This document shows positions 1 to 7,247 of a stretch of DNA of 53,847 nt, in pieces. The position numbers and the translations under genes are program-made. Source of the stretch: Solirubrobacterales bacterium (GTDB taxonomy: Bacteria; Actinomycetota; Thermoleophilia; Solirubrobacterales; Solirubrobacteraceae); contig PLFX01000043.1 of the NCBI GenBank assembly GCA_003138355.1, forward strand, positions 1-53,847, given 5' to 3'. The number at the start of each line of letters is the position of its first letter. Positions within the stretch are counted from its first letter, which is position 1. The notes beneath the pieces are model-generated. The model worked only from the letters and a program-made list of their open reading frames with translations. It was not told where the DNA came from and did not search any database.

Positions 1-707
1 AACGCGAGCCGCTCGTACGCGGCAGATTGGAACGACATCCGATGCAGCGGCGAGACACCTTGACGGGCGATCGCGGCGCGATGCTCGGGCGTCGAGTAGC
101 CGACGTGCGTCGCGAACTGCCAGCCGGGATGAACCTCGTCGGCGCGCTGCATGAAGCGGTCGCGCGTGACCTTGGCGATGATCGACGCGGCGGCGATCGC
201 CGCGCTCGTCGCGTCGCCGTCGACGATCGCGCGCTGCTCATGGCCGAAGTCGGGGACCGCAAAGCCGTCGATCAAACACAGACAGCCTTCGCGGGCAACG
301 GCGCCGAGCGCACCGGCGAGCGCGGCGAGGTTCGTGACGTGCAGCCCCCGCGAATCGATACCGCGGACCGAGCGCGTTACGACCGCGACGGCGCGCGCGC
401 TCTGCAGCACGCGCGGGTAGAGGGCCTCGCGCGCCGCTTGGTCGTGCTGCTTGGAATCGTTGAGCGCGCTGAGCGAGCGCATCTCGCGCGTGCTGAGCGC
501 CTGATAGTCGAACAGCACCGCTGCAGCCACGAGCGGACCGGCGAGGCAGCCCCGCCCCGCCTCATCGGCGCCGGCGATCAGGCGCACGCCCAGAGCGCGG
601 TCGAAGGCGAAGAGGCGGTGACCGCTGCGCCGCCGGCGCGCGGCGCGGCGGTCGCGGGCGCTACCGCTAGAAGAAACCGATGCGGTCAGGCGGCCAGTAG
701 GTGGCAA
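1..707 (-). CDS. rnhB: Ribonuclease HII (3' end cut by window edge)
   Basis: RNase HII cuts the RNA strand of RNA:DNA hybrids and starts removal of single ribonucleotides from DNA. The frame is open from the left edge. It shows the family signature ADEAGRGCLAGP with the first Asp/Glu pair, a second acidic block DGFAVPDF, and DGDATSAAIAAASIIAKVTRDR spelled out over the window, the region carrying the later catalytic Asp. The end of the gene lies outside the window. The start is uncertain. The only standard start upstream of the conserved RLFAFDRALG block is a TTG at 707, which overlaps the end of lepB by about 40 nt; a GTG at 587 begins directly at MRLIAGADEAGRG. The neighbour order lepB-rnhB is usual in actinobacteria. 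Identity is certain, the 5' end is not. Confidence 0.9.
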   Translation of the reverse strand, partial: MPPTGRLTASVSSSGSARDRRAARRRRSGHRLFAFDRALGVRLIAGADEAGRGCLAGPLVAAAVLFDYQALSTREMRSLSALNDSKQHDQAAREALYPRVLQSARAVAVVTRSVRGIDSRGLHVTNLAALAGALGAVAREGCLCLIDGFAVPDFGHEQRAIVDGDATSAAIAAASIIAKVTRDRFMQRADEVHPGWQFATHVGYSTPEHRAAIARQGVSPLHRMSFQSAAYERLA

Positions 708-1287
708 AGGCGTCGCCGATGATCCAGGAGTCGGGGACCGGTCCCCAGAACCTGCTGTCGTCGGAGTCGCCACGGTTGTCGCCCATCATGAAGAAGTAAC
801 CGGCTGGAACCTTGATCGGTGTCGTGAACGTGCAGTTGCCGCTGCCGCCACAGAGGGACAGGTTGGCGAAAGGCTCCTTCTGGCGCTTGCCGTTGAGGAT
901 CACGTGCCCGTTGATCAGCGCAACCGTGTCGCCGCCGGCGGCCACGACGCGCTTGATGTAGGTGGTGCTCGCCTCCTGCCTGGTCGGGCGCGGGCACATC
1001 TCGTTGCTCGTCTCGGGCACGCCGCAGGTGCCGTTGGCGCCATCGACCGCACCCTGCGGCGGATGAAAGACGACGATGTCGCCGACCGACGGATCGAAGA
1101 AGTCGTTGCCGATGCGGTCGACGAGCACGCGCTGCCCGATCGCGAGGGTCGGCTCCATCGAACCTGACGGGATCCTGTAGGGCTTGACCACGAACGCCTG
1201 GATCAGCCACGCCAGGCCCAGCGCGAGCCCGATGATCACGACGAGCTCAACGATCTGGTTCCCGCGGGCACGCCGCAGGAGCTTCAC
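667..1287 (-). CDS. lepB: Signal peptidase I
   Basis: Membrane-bound type I signal peptidase of 206 residues that removes signal peptides from exported proteins on the outer face of the cytoplasmic membrane. One N-terminal membrane anchor (about 12-34) is followed by the catalytic-serine box PSGSMEPTL (Ser43), the general-base lysine in YIKRVVA (Lys112), and the conserved GDNRGDSDDSRFWG block (169-182). Two cysteine pairs near 88-98 and 146-152 lie in the extracytoplasmic domain and could form disulfides (inference). The start is GTG and its GTGA overlaps the stop of the small upstream membrane gene by 4 nt, so translation is probably coupled. Confidence 0.97.
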   Translation of the reverse strand: MKLLRRARGNQIVELVVIIGLALGLAWLIQAFVVKPYRIPSGSMEPTLAIGQRVLVDRIGNDFFDPSVGDIVVFHPPQGAVDGANGTCGVPETSNEMCPRPTRQEASTTYIKRVVAAGGDTVALINGHVILNGKRQKEPFANLSLCGGSGNCTFTTPIKVPAGYFFMMGDNRGDSDDSRFWGPVPDSWIIGDAFATYWPPDRIGFF

Positions 1288-1481
1288 AAGAGCCCCCGCA
1301 GATGGCTACTGGCGACGTTCACGGCGAGCTCCGTGAGCTGAGCGTGGGCCGCCGGCGCAGCGAACAGCAGCGCAACGAGCGCGGCCGTGAAGGCGCTGAC
1401 CGTCAGGCCGCTGAGTCGGCGCACCGGCCGCGGCGATGCGGCGACGCGCGCGAGCTCGTCGTGGAGTTCCGGCAGCAACAT
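1284..1481 (-). CDS. 65-residue single-pass membrane protein between an ECF sigma factor and lepB
   Basis: I do not recognise a family. The ATG at 1479-1481 overlaps the sigma-factor stop as TGATG, and its own stop overlaps the lepB start as GTGA, so it is translationally coupled on both sides. It has about 27 N-terminal residues with acidic and basic groups (LPELHDELARVAASPRPVRR), one hydrophobic segment about 28-46 (LTVSAFTAALVALLFAAP), and about 19 C-terminal residues. Anti-sigma factors are usually encoded directly downstream of ECF sigma genes and are often single-pass membrane proteins. This could be a minimal or eroded one, but its cytoplasmic part is much shorter than a normal anti-sigma domain. 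An Ala-His-Ala after the hydrophobic stretch could instead be a signal-peptidase site. Confidence 0.65.
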   Translation of the reverse strand: MLLPELHDELARVAASPRPVRRLSGLTVSAFTAALVALLFAAPAAHAQLTELAVNVASSHLRGLL

Positions 1482-2026
1482 CAGCGCGCCTCCTCGAGGC
1501 GCAGCCGCAGCCGCGCGAGGCCGCGGCTCACGCGCTTGCGCACCACGGATTCCGAGCATTGCAGCCCGGCGGCGATGTCACTGTAGGCGCACTCGTCGAC
1601 GACGTAGGCGAGCACGGCTTGCCGCTGATCGGCGCTGAGTCCCCGTACCAGCGAGTCGACCTCGGACTCGCCATAGAGGCCTTCGATCTCGGACACCTGA
1701 CCGCGCGTGAGCTCGAGCGCACGCATCTGCAGCTTGCGTCGCGCGTTGTCCTCGACGCGCGCCCGGCGGACACCGTCCGCGAGCTTGTGGTTGGCGATCG
1801 CGAACAACCACGCCACCGGGACGTCAGGAATCGGCGCGCCCCGCCGGCAGGCGGCAAGGGCCGCTGCGAAGACCTCGGCGGACAGGTCGGCGGCCACCTC
1901 CCCCCTACCGGTTCGCCGTACGAGGTAGGCGAGCAGACGACGCTCGTGCCGAGCGTAGAAGTCACCGAACTGCGTGCCATGGTCATGGAGCAGCTCGGCG
2001 TCGCTGACAAGGTCTGCGCGGGGCAT
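1481..2026 (-). CDS. ECF-type RNA polymerase sigma factor
   Basis: 181-residue sigma-70 family protein containing only regions 2 and 4, the ECF layout. Region 2 is about residues 18-90 (FGDFYARHERRLLAYLVRRTG...DLSAEVFAAALA...AWLFAIANHKLADGVRR). Region 4 with its helix-turn-helix is about 125-178 (LSADQRQAVLAYVVDECAYSDIAAGLQCSESVVRKRVSRGLARLR). It should direct RNA polymerase to a specific promoter set. It heads a coupled unit with a tiny membrane protein and lepB, which suggests a link to envelope or secretion stress (inference). No recognisable -35/-10 pair for autoregulation could be assigned in the short upstream gap. Confidence 0.9.
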   Translation of the reverse strand: MPRADLVSDAELLHDHGTQFGDFYARHERRLLAYLVRRTGRGEVAADLSAEVFAAALAACRRGAPIPDVPVAWLFAIANHKLADGVRRARVEDNARRKLQMRALELTRGQVSEIEGLYGESEVDSLVRGLSADQRQAVLAYVVDECAYSDIAAGLQCSESVVRKRVSRGLARLRLRLEEAR

Positions 2027-2070
2027 TACTCAGCTTGTCGTTCGAGTGGTGGTGAATTGTGACCGCAAAT

Positions 2071-2097
2071 CGCCCGGCACTCGGCAGCAGCCGGGCG
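2071..2097 (-). terminator. Hairpin downstream of rplS
   Basis: A perfect 8-bp stem (CGCCCGGC at 2071-2078 with GCCGGGCG at 2090-2097) encloses an 11-nt loop. It lies 18 nt past the rplS stop in the direction of rplS transcription and is followed on that strand by ATTTGC. It fits a weak intrinsic terminator at the end of the rpsP-rplS run, separating it from the ECF sigma unit. Termination itself is inferred. Confidence 0.5.
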
Positions 2098-2115
2098 GCG
2101 TCAGTGCCGCGAAGA

Positions 2116-2685
2116 TCACGCCGGCTCGGCGGTCCCCGACCCCGTCGCTTCCTGCGTGGCCTCCCCGGCGACGGGCTGATCCTCCGCTGGCGCCTCCGCT
2201 ACCTCCAGCTGCGCGCCGCTCTCGACGGGTTCGCCCGCTTCCTCGGGCGCGGCATCCTCCACGGAGGGCTCTACGGCATCGGGCTGGGCGGCGGGCTCCC
2301 GTTGCCTGACGAGCCCCGGCTCGATCGCGTCCTCCGGACCGACATAGCCGCGCTCGCGCACGCGCGCAGCCTTACCAACTCGATCGCGCAGGTAGTAGAG
2401 CTTTGCGCGACGGACGTCACCCCGCGCGGCGACCTCGATCCGCTCGATCTTCGGCGAGTGCAGTGGGAACGTACGCTCGACACCGACGCCGAAGGACTGC
2501 TTGCGCACGGTGAATGTCTCGCGCACGCCGTGCCCCTGACGCTTGATCGCGATGCCCTCGAAGACCTGCGTGCGCCGGCGACTCCCCTCGATGACTTGGA
2601 AGTGCACCTTGACTCGGTCGCCGGGCGCAAACCGCGGCACCCGGCGCAGCTGGTCGCGCTCGATCTTGTCGATGATCGTGCTCAT
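2116..2685 (-). CDS. rplS: Ribosomal protein L19 with long acidic C-terminal tail
   Basis: Large-subunit protein L19 sits at the 30S-50S interface. The core, about residues 1-112, carries family blocks such as [55 protein letters not shown] and [23 protein letters not shown]. The start is taken at the ATG giving [15 protein letters not shown]; an upstream ATG would add seven residues. Typical L19 has about 115 residues. This one has 189 because of a 77-residue tail rich in Ala, Glu and Pro with almost no Lys. The tail is probably disordered and does not resemble the basic core. It is last in the rpsP-KH-rimM-trmD-rplS order. Confidence 0.96.
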   Translation of the reverse strand: MSTIIDKIERDQLRRVPRFAPGDRVKVHFQVIEGSRRRTQVFEGIAIKRQGHGVRETFTVRKQSFGVGVERTFPLHSPKIERIEVAARGDVRRAKLYYLRDRVGKAARVRERGYVGPEDAIEPGLVRQREPAAQPDAVEPSVEDAAPEEAGEPVESGAQLEVAEAPAEDQPVAGEATQEATGSGTAEPA

Positions 2686-2760
2686 GGCAAAAAAGACGCG
2701 CGGCATGAGTCCACCGCGCGAGCGCCCCCATCCTATCGCGCCCGACGCGCCGGCGCGGGT

Positions 2761-3432
2761 TCACTGGTTGCGATGGCGCGCCTGGTCGAGCCGCCAGCGC
2801 TGGATCTCCTCGTGGTGACCGCCGAGCAGCACCTCGGGCACCCGCCAGCCGCGATAGGCGGCAGGGCGCGTGTAGTGCGGATACTCGGGGAATCCCCCGA
2901 GCGCCTCGCTGAAGGACTCTTCAAGGGCCGAGGCGGCGTGCCCCAGCGACCCGGGGAGCTTGCGCAACACGGCGTCCGCGAGCACCATCGCCGGTAGCTC
3001 GCCGCCGGCCAGGACGTAGCGTCCGATCGAGACCACGTCGCTCGCGAAGTGCTCGATGATGCGCTCGTCGAAGCCCTCATAGCGCCCGCACAGGAGCGTG
3101 ATCGCGCGCTCCTGCGCAAGCTCGCCGACGAGGCGCTCATCGAGCAGCCTTCCGGAGGGAGTCAGCGCGATCACGCGCCGCGTGTGACGGAGATCAACCG
3201 GATCCTCGCCGTAGTGCGCGCGAAGCGCGGCATCGATCACATCGACGCGCAGGACCATTCCGGCGCCGCCTCCGAACGGGGCGTCGTCGACCTGCCCGCC
3301 GCTCAGCGGTGTGTGGTCACGCGGGTTGATCAGCGTCAGCGTGCTCCCCGCAGCGAGCGAGTTGACGACGTGTCGCTGCCCGCGAAACCACTCGAATGCT
3401 TCGGGGAAGAGCGTGACGACGTCGATGTTCAA
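2761..3432 (-). CDS. trmD: tRNA (guanine-37-N1)-methyltransferase
   Basis: Methylates N1 of G37 next to the anticodon using S-adenosylmethionine, preventing +1 frameshifts. SPOUT-fold markers are visible: DDAPFGGGAGMVLR (49-62), LLCGRYEGFDERI (113-125), SIGRYVLAGGELPAMVLADAVLR (135-157, the trefoil-knot SAM site) and PHYTRP (185-190). Length 223 is slightly short of the usual 230-250. The segment corresponding to E. coli EDSF, which holds the proposed catalytic Asp169, reads EESF here (Glu172), and GDYVL reads GRYVL. The start overlaps the rimM stop by 4 nt (3429-3432), so the genes are coupled. Confidence 0.97.
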   Translation of the reverse strand: MNIDVVTLFPEAFEWFRGQRHVVNSLAAGSTLTLINPRDHTPLSGGQVDDAPFGGGAGMVLRVDVIDAALRAHYGEDPVDLRHTRRVIALTPSGRLLDERLVGELAQERAITLLCGRYEGFDERIIEHFASDVVSIGRYVLAGGELPAMVLADAVLRKLPGSLGHAASALEESFSEALGGFPEYPHYTRPAAYRGWRVPEVLLGGHHEEIQRWRLDQARHRNQ

Positions 3433-3914
3433 GGCGCGACCTCGCCGAGGAACGCGGCGTCCACTTCGATCACGCGTGCCGCCACGTCGATCGCGCGGAT
3501 CGCGTCATGCACGAGCGGAACGAGCAGCTCGCCGCCCGCGGGCCGAGAAACGGACAGGCACTCGCAGGATGGGAGTGCAATCAGCCTCGCGACGATGCCG
3601 AGCTCTCGCTCACCGTCAACCACTCGCGCTCCTTCGAGATCCTCGGCCCGGTACGCGTCCGGGCCGAGCGGCTCCGGCTGCTGATCCACGGCCAGCAGCT
3701 CGTGCCCGCGAAGCCCCTCAGCGGCCTCCCGGTCGCCGCAGATTGAGAGCCGTACGATCGGTCGGGCGTCGAGCCCGGCGCGGCGCACGACCGTGGCCGT
3801 CACACCGTCGATGCTCAGCGCGGCGCCCACGGCGAGTAGCTCGGCCTGTGGCTGCGCGACGTAGAAGCTCCCGTCGAGTCCGTGCGCTCGCCCGACGAGG
3901 CCGGCGCGCCGCAC
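3429..3914 (-). CDS. rimM: 16S rRNA processing factor RimM
   Basis: Assembly factor for the 30S head that binds S19. The 161 residues show the N-terminal RimM beta-barrel opening (VRRAGLVGRAHGLDGSFYV) and the C-terminal PRC-barrel-like half (LEGARVVDGERELGIVARLIALPSCECLSV...LLVPLVHDAIRAIDVAARVIEVD). The GTG start at 3912-3914 directly abuts the stop of the KH-domain gene with no gap, and the gene overlaps trmD by 4 nt. Identity is supported by motif and by its place between the KH gene and trmD. Confidence 0.94.
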   Translation of the reverse strand: MRRAGLVGRAHGLDGSFYVAQPQAELLAVGAALSIDGVTATVVRRAGLDARPIVRLSICGDREAAEGLRGHELLAVDQQPEPLGPDAYRAEDLEGARVVDGERELGIVARLIALPSCECLSVSRPAGGELLVPLVHDAIRAIDVAARVIEVDAAFLGEVAP

Positions 3915-4154
3915 CTAGTCGACGATGTCGACGAGCACGCGCCGACCGCTGCGCGCCCCCGCGGCCTTGATCACGCGTCGCAGCGCCCATGCGGTACGCC
4001 CGCCGCGCCCGATCACCTTCCCGTAGTCGTCCGGCCCGACCGCGAGCTCCAGCACGATCGTGCTGGGGTCCTCCTCGAAGCTGTCGACGGTCACAGCCTC
4101 CGGATCGTCAACGAGACCTTCCGCCAGGTAGGCGAGGAGATCGGTCAGCTCCAT
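3915..4154 (-). CDS. khpA: KH-domain RNA-binding protein (KhpA/YlqC family)
   Basis: 79-residue protein made of one KH domain. The GXXG loop is GRGG in DDYGKVIGRGGRTAWALRRVIKAAG, followed by RRVLVDIVD. KhpA binds RNA, often with KhpB, and affects cell size and sRNA or mRNA stability in Gram-positive bacteria; that role is family knowledge. Position between rpsP and rimM is the standard arrangement. Only five bases separate its start from the rpsP stop, so it is clearly in the same operon. Confidence 0.93.
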   Translation of the reverse strand: MELTDLLAYLAEGLVDDPEAVTVDSFEEDPSTIVLELAVGPDDYGKVIGRGGRTAWALRRVIKAAGARSGRRVLVDIVD

Positions 4155-4159
4155 CGGTG

Positions 4160-4405
4160 CTAGCTGGCGATGCCTTGGGTGCGCAGCAGCTTGCGCACAG
4201 TCGCCGTCGGCTGGGCGCCCTGTTCGAGCCAGTGCCGCGCCCTGGTCTCGTCGATCGTGATCGTCGACGGGTTGGTCTGCGGGTTGTAGTGCCCGATCGT
4301 CTCGATCACGCGACCGTCGCGCTGCGAGCGCTGGTCGGCAACGACGACGCGCCAGATCGGGTTCTTGCGCGCACCGATGCGTGTCAGCCTAAGTCTTACG
4401 GCCAC
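4160..4405 (-). CDS. rpsP: Ribosomal protein S16
   Basis: Small-subunit protein S16, 81 residues, needed for early 30S assembly. The family N-terminus VRLRLTRIGARKNPIWRVVVAD follows a GTG start (VAVRL...), with IETIGHYNPQTNP and a DETRARHWLEQGAQPTATVRKLL C-terminal half. I chose the GTG at 4403-4405 over an in-frame upstream start because the conserved sequence begins there and GAAGGGAC sits just upstream as a ribosome binding site. First gene of the rpsP-khpA-rimM-trmD-rplS run. Confidence 0.96.
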   Translation of the reverse strand: MAVRLRLTRIGARKNPIWRVVVADQRSQRDGRVIETIGHYNPQTNPSTITIDETRARHWLEQGAQPTATVRKLLRTQGIAS

Positions 4406-4478
4406 GATGTCCCTTCGCTTGCGATTCCACGGCAAAGCAGCGTAGCGAAGCGCGCCGGCCCTGGCCCGTCCGGCTCGC

Positions 4479-5810
4479 TCAGCGCGGCGGTCGGCCGAGT
4501 GCAGCAAGGTCGGGCATCCGGCCGCGCCCAACCTGCCTCATCACCTTTCGCACGTGAGCGAACTGCTTGACGAGCTGATTGACCGCCTGCACGCTTGTGC
4601 CCGACCCGCGCGCTATGCGAAGGCGCCGCGCGCCCTTGATCAGCTCCGGGTGGCGACGCTCGTGCGGCGTCATCGACAGGATGATCGCCTGTATCCGGTC
4701 GATCTCGCGCTCGTCGACCTTCATCCCACGCAGCTGCGTGCCGAGGCCCGGAATCATGCTGAGCAGGCCCTGCAGCGGGCCCATCCTGCGCATCATCCGC
4801 AGCTGAGAGAGGAAGTCGTCGAGGTCGAACTCGCCTTGACGCAAGCGTGCCTCGAGCTTCTCGGACTCGCGCTCGTCAACCTCCTTGCCGGCCTTCTCGA
4901 TCAGCGTCAGCACGTCGCCCATGCCGAGGATCCGCTGCGCCATGCGCTCGGGGTGGAAGCGCTCGAACTGGTCGCGCTTCTCGCCGAGCGAGGCGAACAG
5001 GATCGGCTTGCCGGTGACCGAGCGCACCGACAGCGCAGCGCCCCCGCGCGCGTCGCCGTCGAGCTTGGTCAGCACGCTGCCGGTGAGTGGCAGGGCCGCC
5101 CCGAACTGTGCCGCCACATTGACAGCGTCCTGTCCGGTCATCGCATCGAGCACGAGGAGAACGTCGTCGGGGTCCGTCACGCGGCAGATCTCGCCGAGCT
5201 CCGCCATCAGCGCCTCGTCGACGTGCAGCCGCCCCGAGGTGTCCACGATCAGCACGTCCTTGCCATCCTGCTTCGCCCGCTCGAGCGCCCATTTCGCGAT
5301 CTCGACCGGGCTACGCTCGGTGCCCTGCTCGTAGACCGTCGCGCCGGCGTTCGTCGCAACCGTCACAAGCTGTTCGATCGCCGCCGGGCGCTGCGTGTCG
5401 CACGCGGCAACCGCGACGGTGCTGTGATGCTCGGCCTGCAGGTAGTGCGCGAGCTTCGCGGTCGCCGTCGTCTTGCCAGAGCCCTGTAACCCGACCATCA
5501 GGATCACCGTCGGCGGGCTCGACGCGAACTCGATCGCGGCGGCCGGTCCGCCGAGCAGCTCCGCCAGCTCCTCGTGGACGATCTTCACGACCTGCTGTCC
5601 TGGGTTGAGCTGCCCGATGATGTCCGAGCCAACCGCGCGCTCGCGCACCGCGGCCGTGAACTGCTTGACGACCTCCAGGTTGACGTCCGCCTCGAGCAGC
5701 GCGAGGCGGATCTCGCGTAGCGCGGCGGTCACGTCCTGCTCGGTCAGCGTGCCGCGGCTACGCAGGCTCGCGAGCGTCGCCTGGAGCTTCTCGGATAGTG
5801 CGTCGAACAT
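4479..5810 (-). CDS. ffh: Signal recognition particle GTPase Ffh (SRP54)
   Basis: Protein subunit of the signal recognition particle, 443 residues. The N domain (1-90) is followed by the GTPase: P-loop GLQGSGKTT (about 107-115), DTQRPAAIEQL (138-148), DTSGRL (about 191) and TKLDGDARGG (about 249). The methionine-rich M domain (about 300-443) includes MRRMGPLQGLLSMIPG and the SRP-RNA-binding RRLRIARGSGTSVQAVNQL. It works with FtsY, encoded about 1.4 kb upstream, to bring translating ribosomes to the membrane. The 4S SRP RNA gene is not seen in this window. Confidence 0.98.
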   Translation of the reverse strand: MFDALSEKLQATLASLRSRGTLTEQDVTAALREIRLALLEADVNLEVVKQFTAAVRERAVGSDIIGQLNPGQQVVKIVHEELAELLGGPAAAIEFASSPPTVILMVGLQGSGKTTATAKLAHYLQAEHHSTVAVAACDTQRPAAIEQLVTVATNAGATVYEQGTERSPVEIAKWALERAKQDGKDVLIVDTSGRLHVDEALMAELGEICRVTDPDDVLLVLDAMTGQDAVNVAAQFGAALPLTGSVLTKLDGDARGGAALSVRSVTGKPILFASLGEKRDQFERFHPERMAQRILGMGDVLTLIEKAGKEVDERESEKLEARLRQGEFDLDDFLSQLRMMRRMGPLQGLLSMIPGLGTQLRGMKVDEREIDRIQAIILSMTPHERRHPELIKGARRLRIARGSGTSVQAVNQLVKQFAHVRKVMRQVGRGRMPDLAALGRPPR

Positions 5811-5848
5811 TGCTCAGCGCTTGCCGCGCCGAGCGCGCGCGGCCAGTT

Positions 5849-6757
5849 TCACTCTTCGGTCGTCAGCTGCTTTGGGATCGCCCCCGCCCCCGCCTTGCCG
5901 AGCACCTCGCCGATCCCGGCGAAGGCCTGCGTGAACTCCGAGGGGATAACGAAGACCTTGTTGGCCTCGCCCTGCGCGAGCTGCGGCAGCATCTGCAGGT
6001 ACTGGTAGCTCAGCAGCTTCTGGTCGACGTCGCCCTTGTGGATCGCATCGAAGACCGTCGCAATCGCTTTCGCCTCGCCCTCGGCGCGCAGGATCGCCGA
6101 CTGACGCGCACCCTCGGCCTTGAGCACGGCTGACTGCTTCTCGCCTTCTGCGGTGAGGATTGCGGCCTGCTTTGTTCCCTCCGCCGTGAGGATCGCCGCG
6201 CGCCGATCGCGCTCGGCGCGCATCTGCTTCTCCATCGCCGCCTTGATGTCCGGTGGCGGATCGACCGACTTGATCTCGACGCGGTTGATGCGGATGCCCC
6301 ACTTGCCGGTCGCCTCGTCGAGCACGCCGCGCAGCTCGGAGTTCACGTTCTCGCGGCTCGTCAGCGTCTGCTCGAGCGTGATGCCGCCGATCACGTTGCG
6401 CAGCGTCGTCACCGTCAGCTGCTCGATCGCCTGCAGCGGATTCGCGATCTCGTAGGTGGCGCTGCGCGCGTCGGTGATCGTGAAATAGAGGACGGTCTCG
6501 ATCGAGACGACGACGTTGTCCTGCGTGATGACGGGCTGCGGGCGGAAGTTCACGACCTGCTCGCGCAGGTCCACCAGCGGCCGTACGCGCTCGATGAACG
6601 GCACGACGATGTTCAGGCCCGGCTCGAGCGTGCGGCTGTAGCGGCCAAGGCGCTCGAGCACGCCGGCGCGAGCCTGGGGAATGACGCGAATCGATCGCGA
6701 CGCGACGAACAGCGCCACGACGACAAGGACTGCGACAACGATCAGTGCGACCACCAA
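5849..6757 (-). CDS. SPFH/Band 7 (stomatin-like) membrane protein
   Basis: 302 residues: an N-terminal membrane anchor (2-20, VVALIVVAVLVVVALFVASR), an SPFH domain (about 21-185, with VLERLGRYSRTLEPGLNIVVPFIERVRPLVDLREQV), and a repetitive alpha-helical part (about 185-240) with four near repeats of the form AIL(T/R)AEG(x)KQ, then a C-terminal segment with FAGIGEVLGKAG. Such proteins form large cage-like membrane oligomers and are linked to membrane microdomains and protease control. It is encoded 12 nt downstream of an NfeD protein, the classical partner gene, so they probably act together. Confidence 0.93.
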   Translation of the reverse strand: MVVALIVVAVLVVVALFVASRSIRVIPQARAGVLERLGRYSRTLEPGLNIVVPFIERVRPLVDLREQVVNFRPQPVITQDNVVVSIETVLYFTITDARSATYEIANPLQAIEQLTVTTLRNVIGGITLEQTLTSRENVNSELRGVLDEATGKWGIRINRVEIKSVDPPPDIKAAMEKQMRAERDRRAAILTAEGTKQAAILTAEGEKQSAVLKAEGARQSAILRAEGEAKAIATVFDAIHKGDVDQKLLSYQYLQMLPQLAQGEANKVFVIPSEFTQAFAGIGEVLGKAGAGAIPKQLTTEE

Positions 6758-6769
6758 GAGCTCCTTTGA

Positions 6770-7204
6770 CTAGGGCAGGACGAGCGCAGTGGCGCCCCTG
6801 ATCTCAACCACTTCGACCTGCTCCCCCGGCTCGATCTCGCGATCGTCGTCAAACGAGCGCGCGGTCCAAACCTCACCGCCGATCTTGACGGTGCCGAGGC
6901 CCTCGTGGTTGGCGATCCGTTCGATCACGAGCGCGGGCTGCCCGATCAACGCCGCCGTGCCCGTGCGCATCGCCGGCGGCAGACGCCGATGGCGCATCGC
7001 GACGGGGCGCAGCAGCAGGACCACCGACAGCGACACGGCGAGGAACGCCACCGCCGAGAGGACGCCGCCGATCCCTGCGACGCCGCTCAGGACCGCCGCG
7101 AACGCTGCGCCGAGCGCGAACGGCGCCAGGTAGAAGCCGTTCGTGTGCATCTCGCCGACGGCGAACGCTCCGGCGATCACAACCCATAAGACCCATAGGC
7201 CCAT
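6770..7204 (-). CDS. NfeD-family membrane protein
   Basis: 144 residues with three hydrophobic segments in the N-terminal half (about 2-15, 24-46 and 47-68) and a C-terminal OB-fold-like beta domain (about 80-144) with the family pattern TGTAALIGQPALVIERI...GLGTVKIGGEVWTARS...IEPGEQVEVVEIRGATALV. This is the short, protease-free NfeD type. It is paired with the SPFH gene just downstream, and the two probably form one membrane complex. Confidence 0.92.
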   Translation of the reverse strand: MGLWVLWVVIAGAFAVGEMHTNGFYLAPFALGAAFAAVLSGVAGIGGVLSAVAFLAVSLSVVLLLRPVAMRHRRLPPAMRTGTAALIGQPALVIERIANHEGLGTVKIGGEVWTARSFDDDREIEPGEQVEVVEIRGATALVLP

Positions 7205-7247
7205 ACGACGATTATGGCGCTACCCGAAGGCGACCGCTAGCGGGTAA

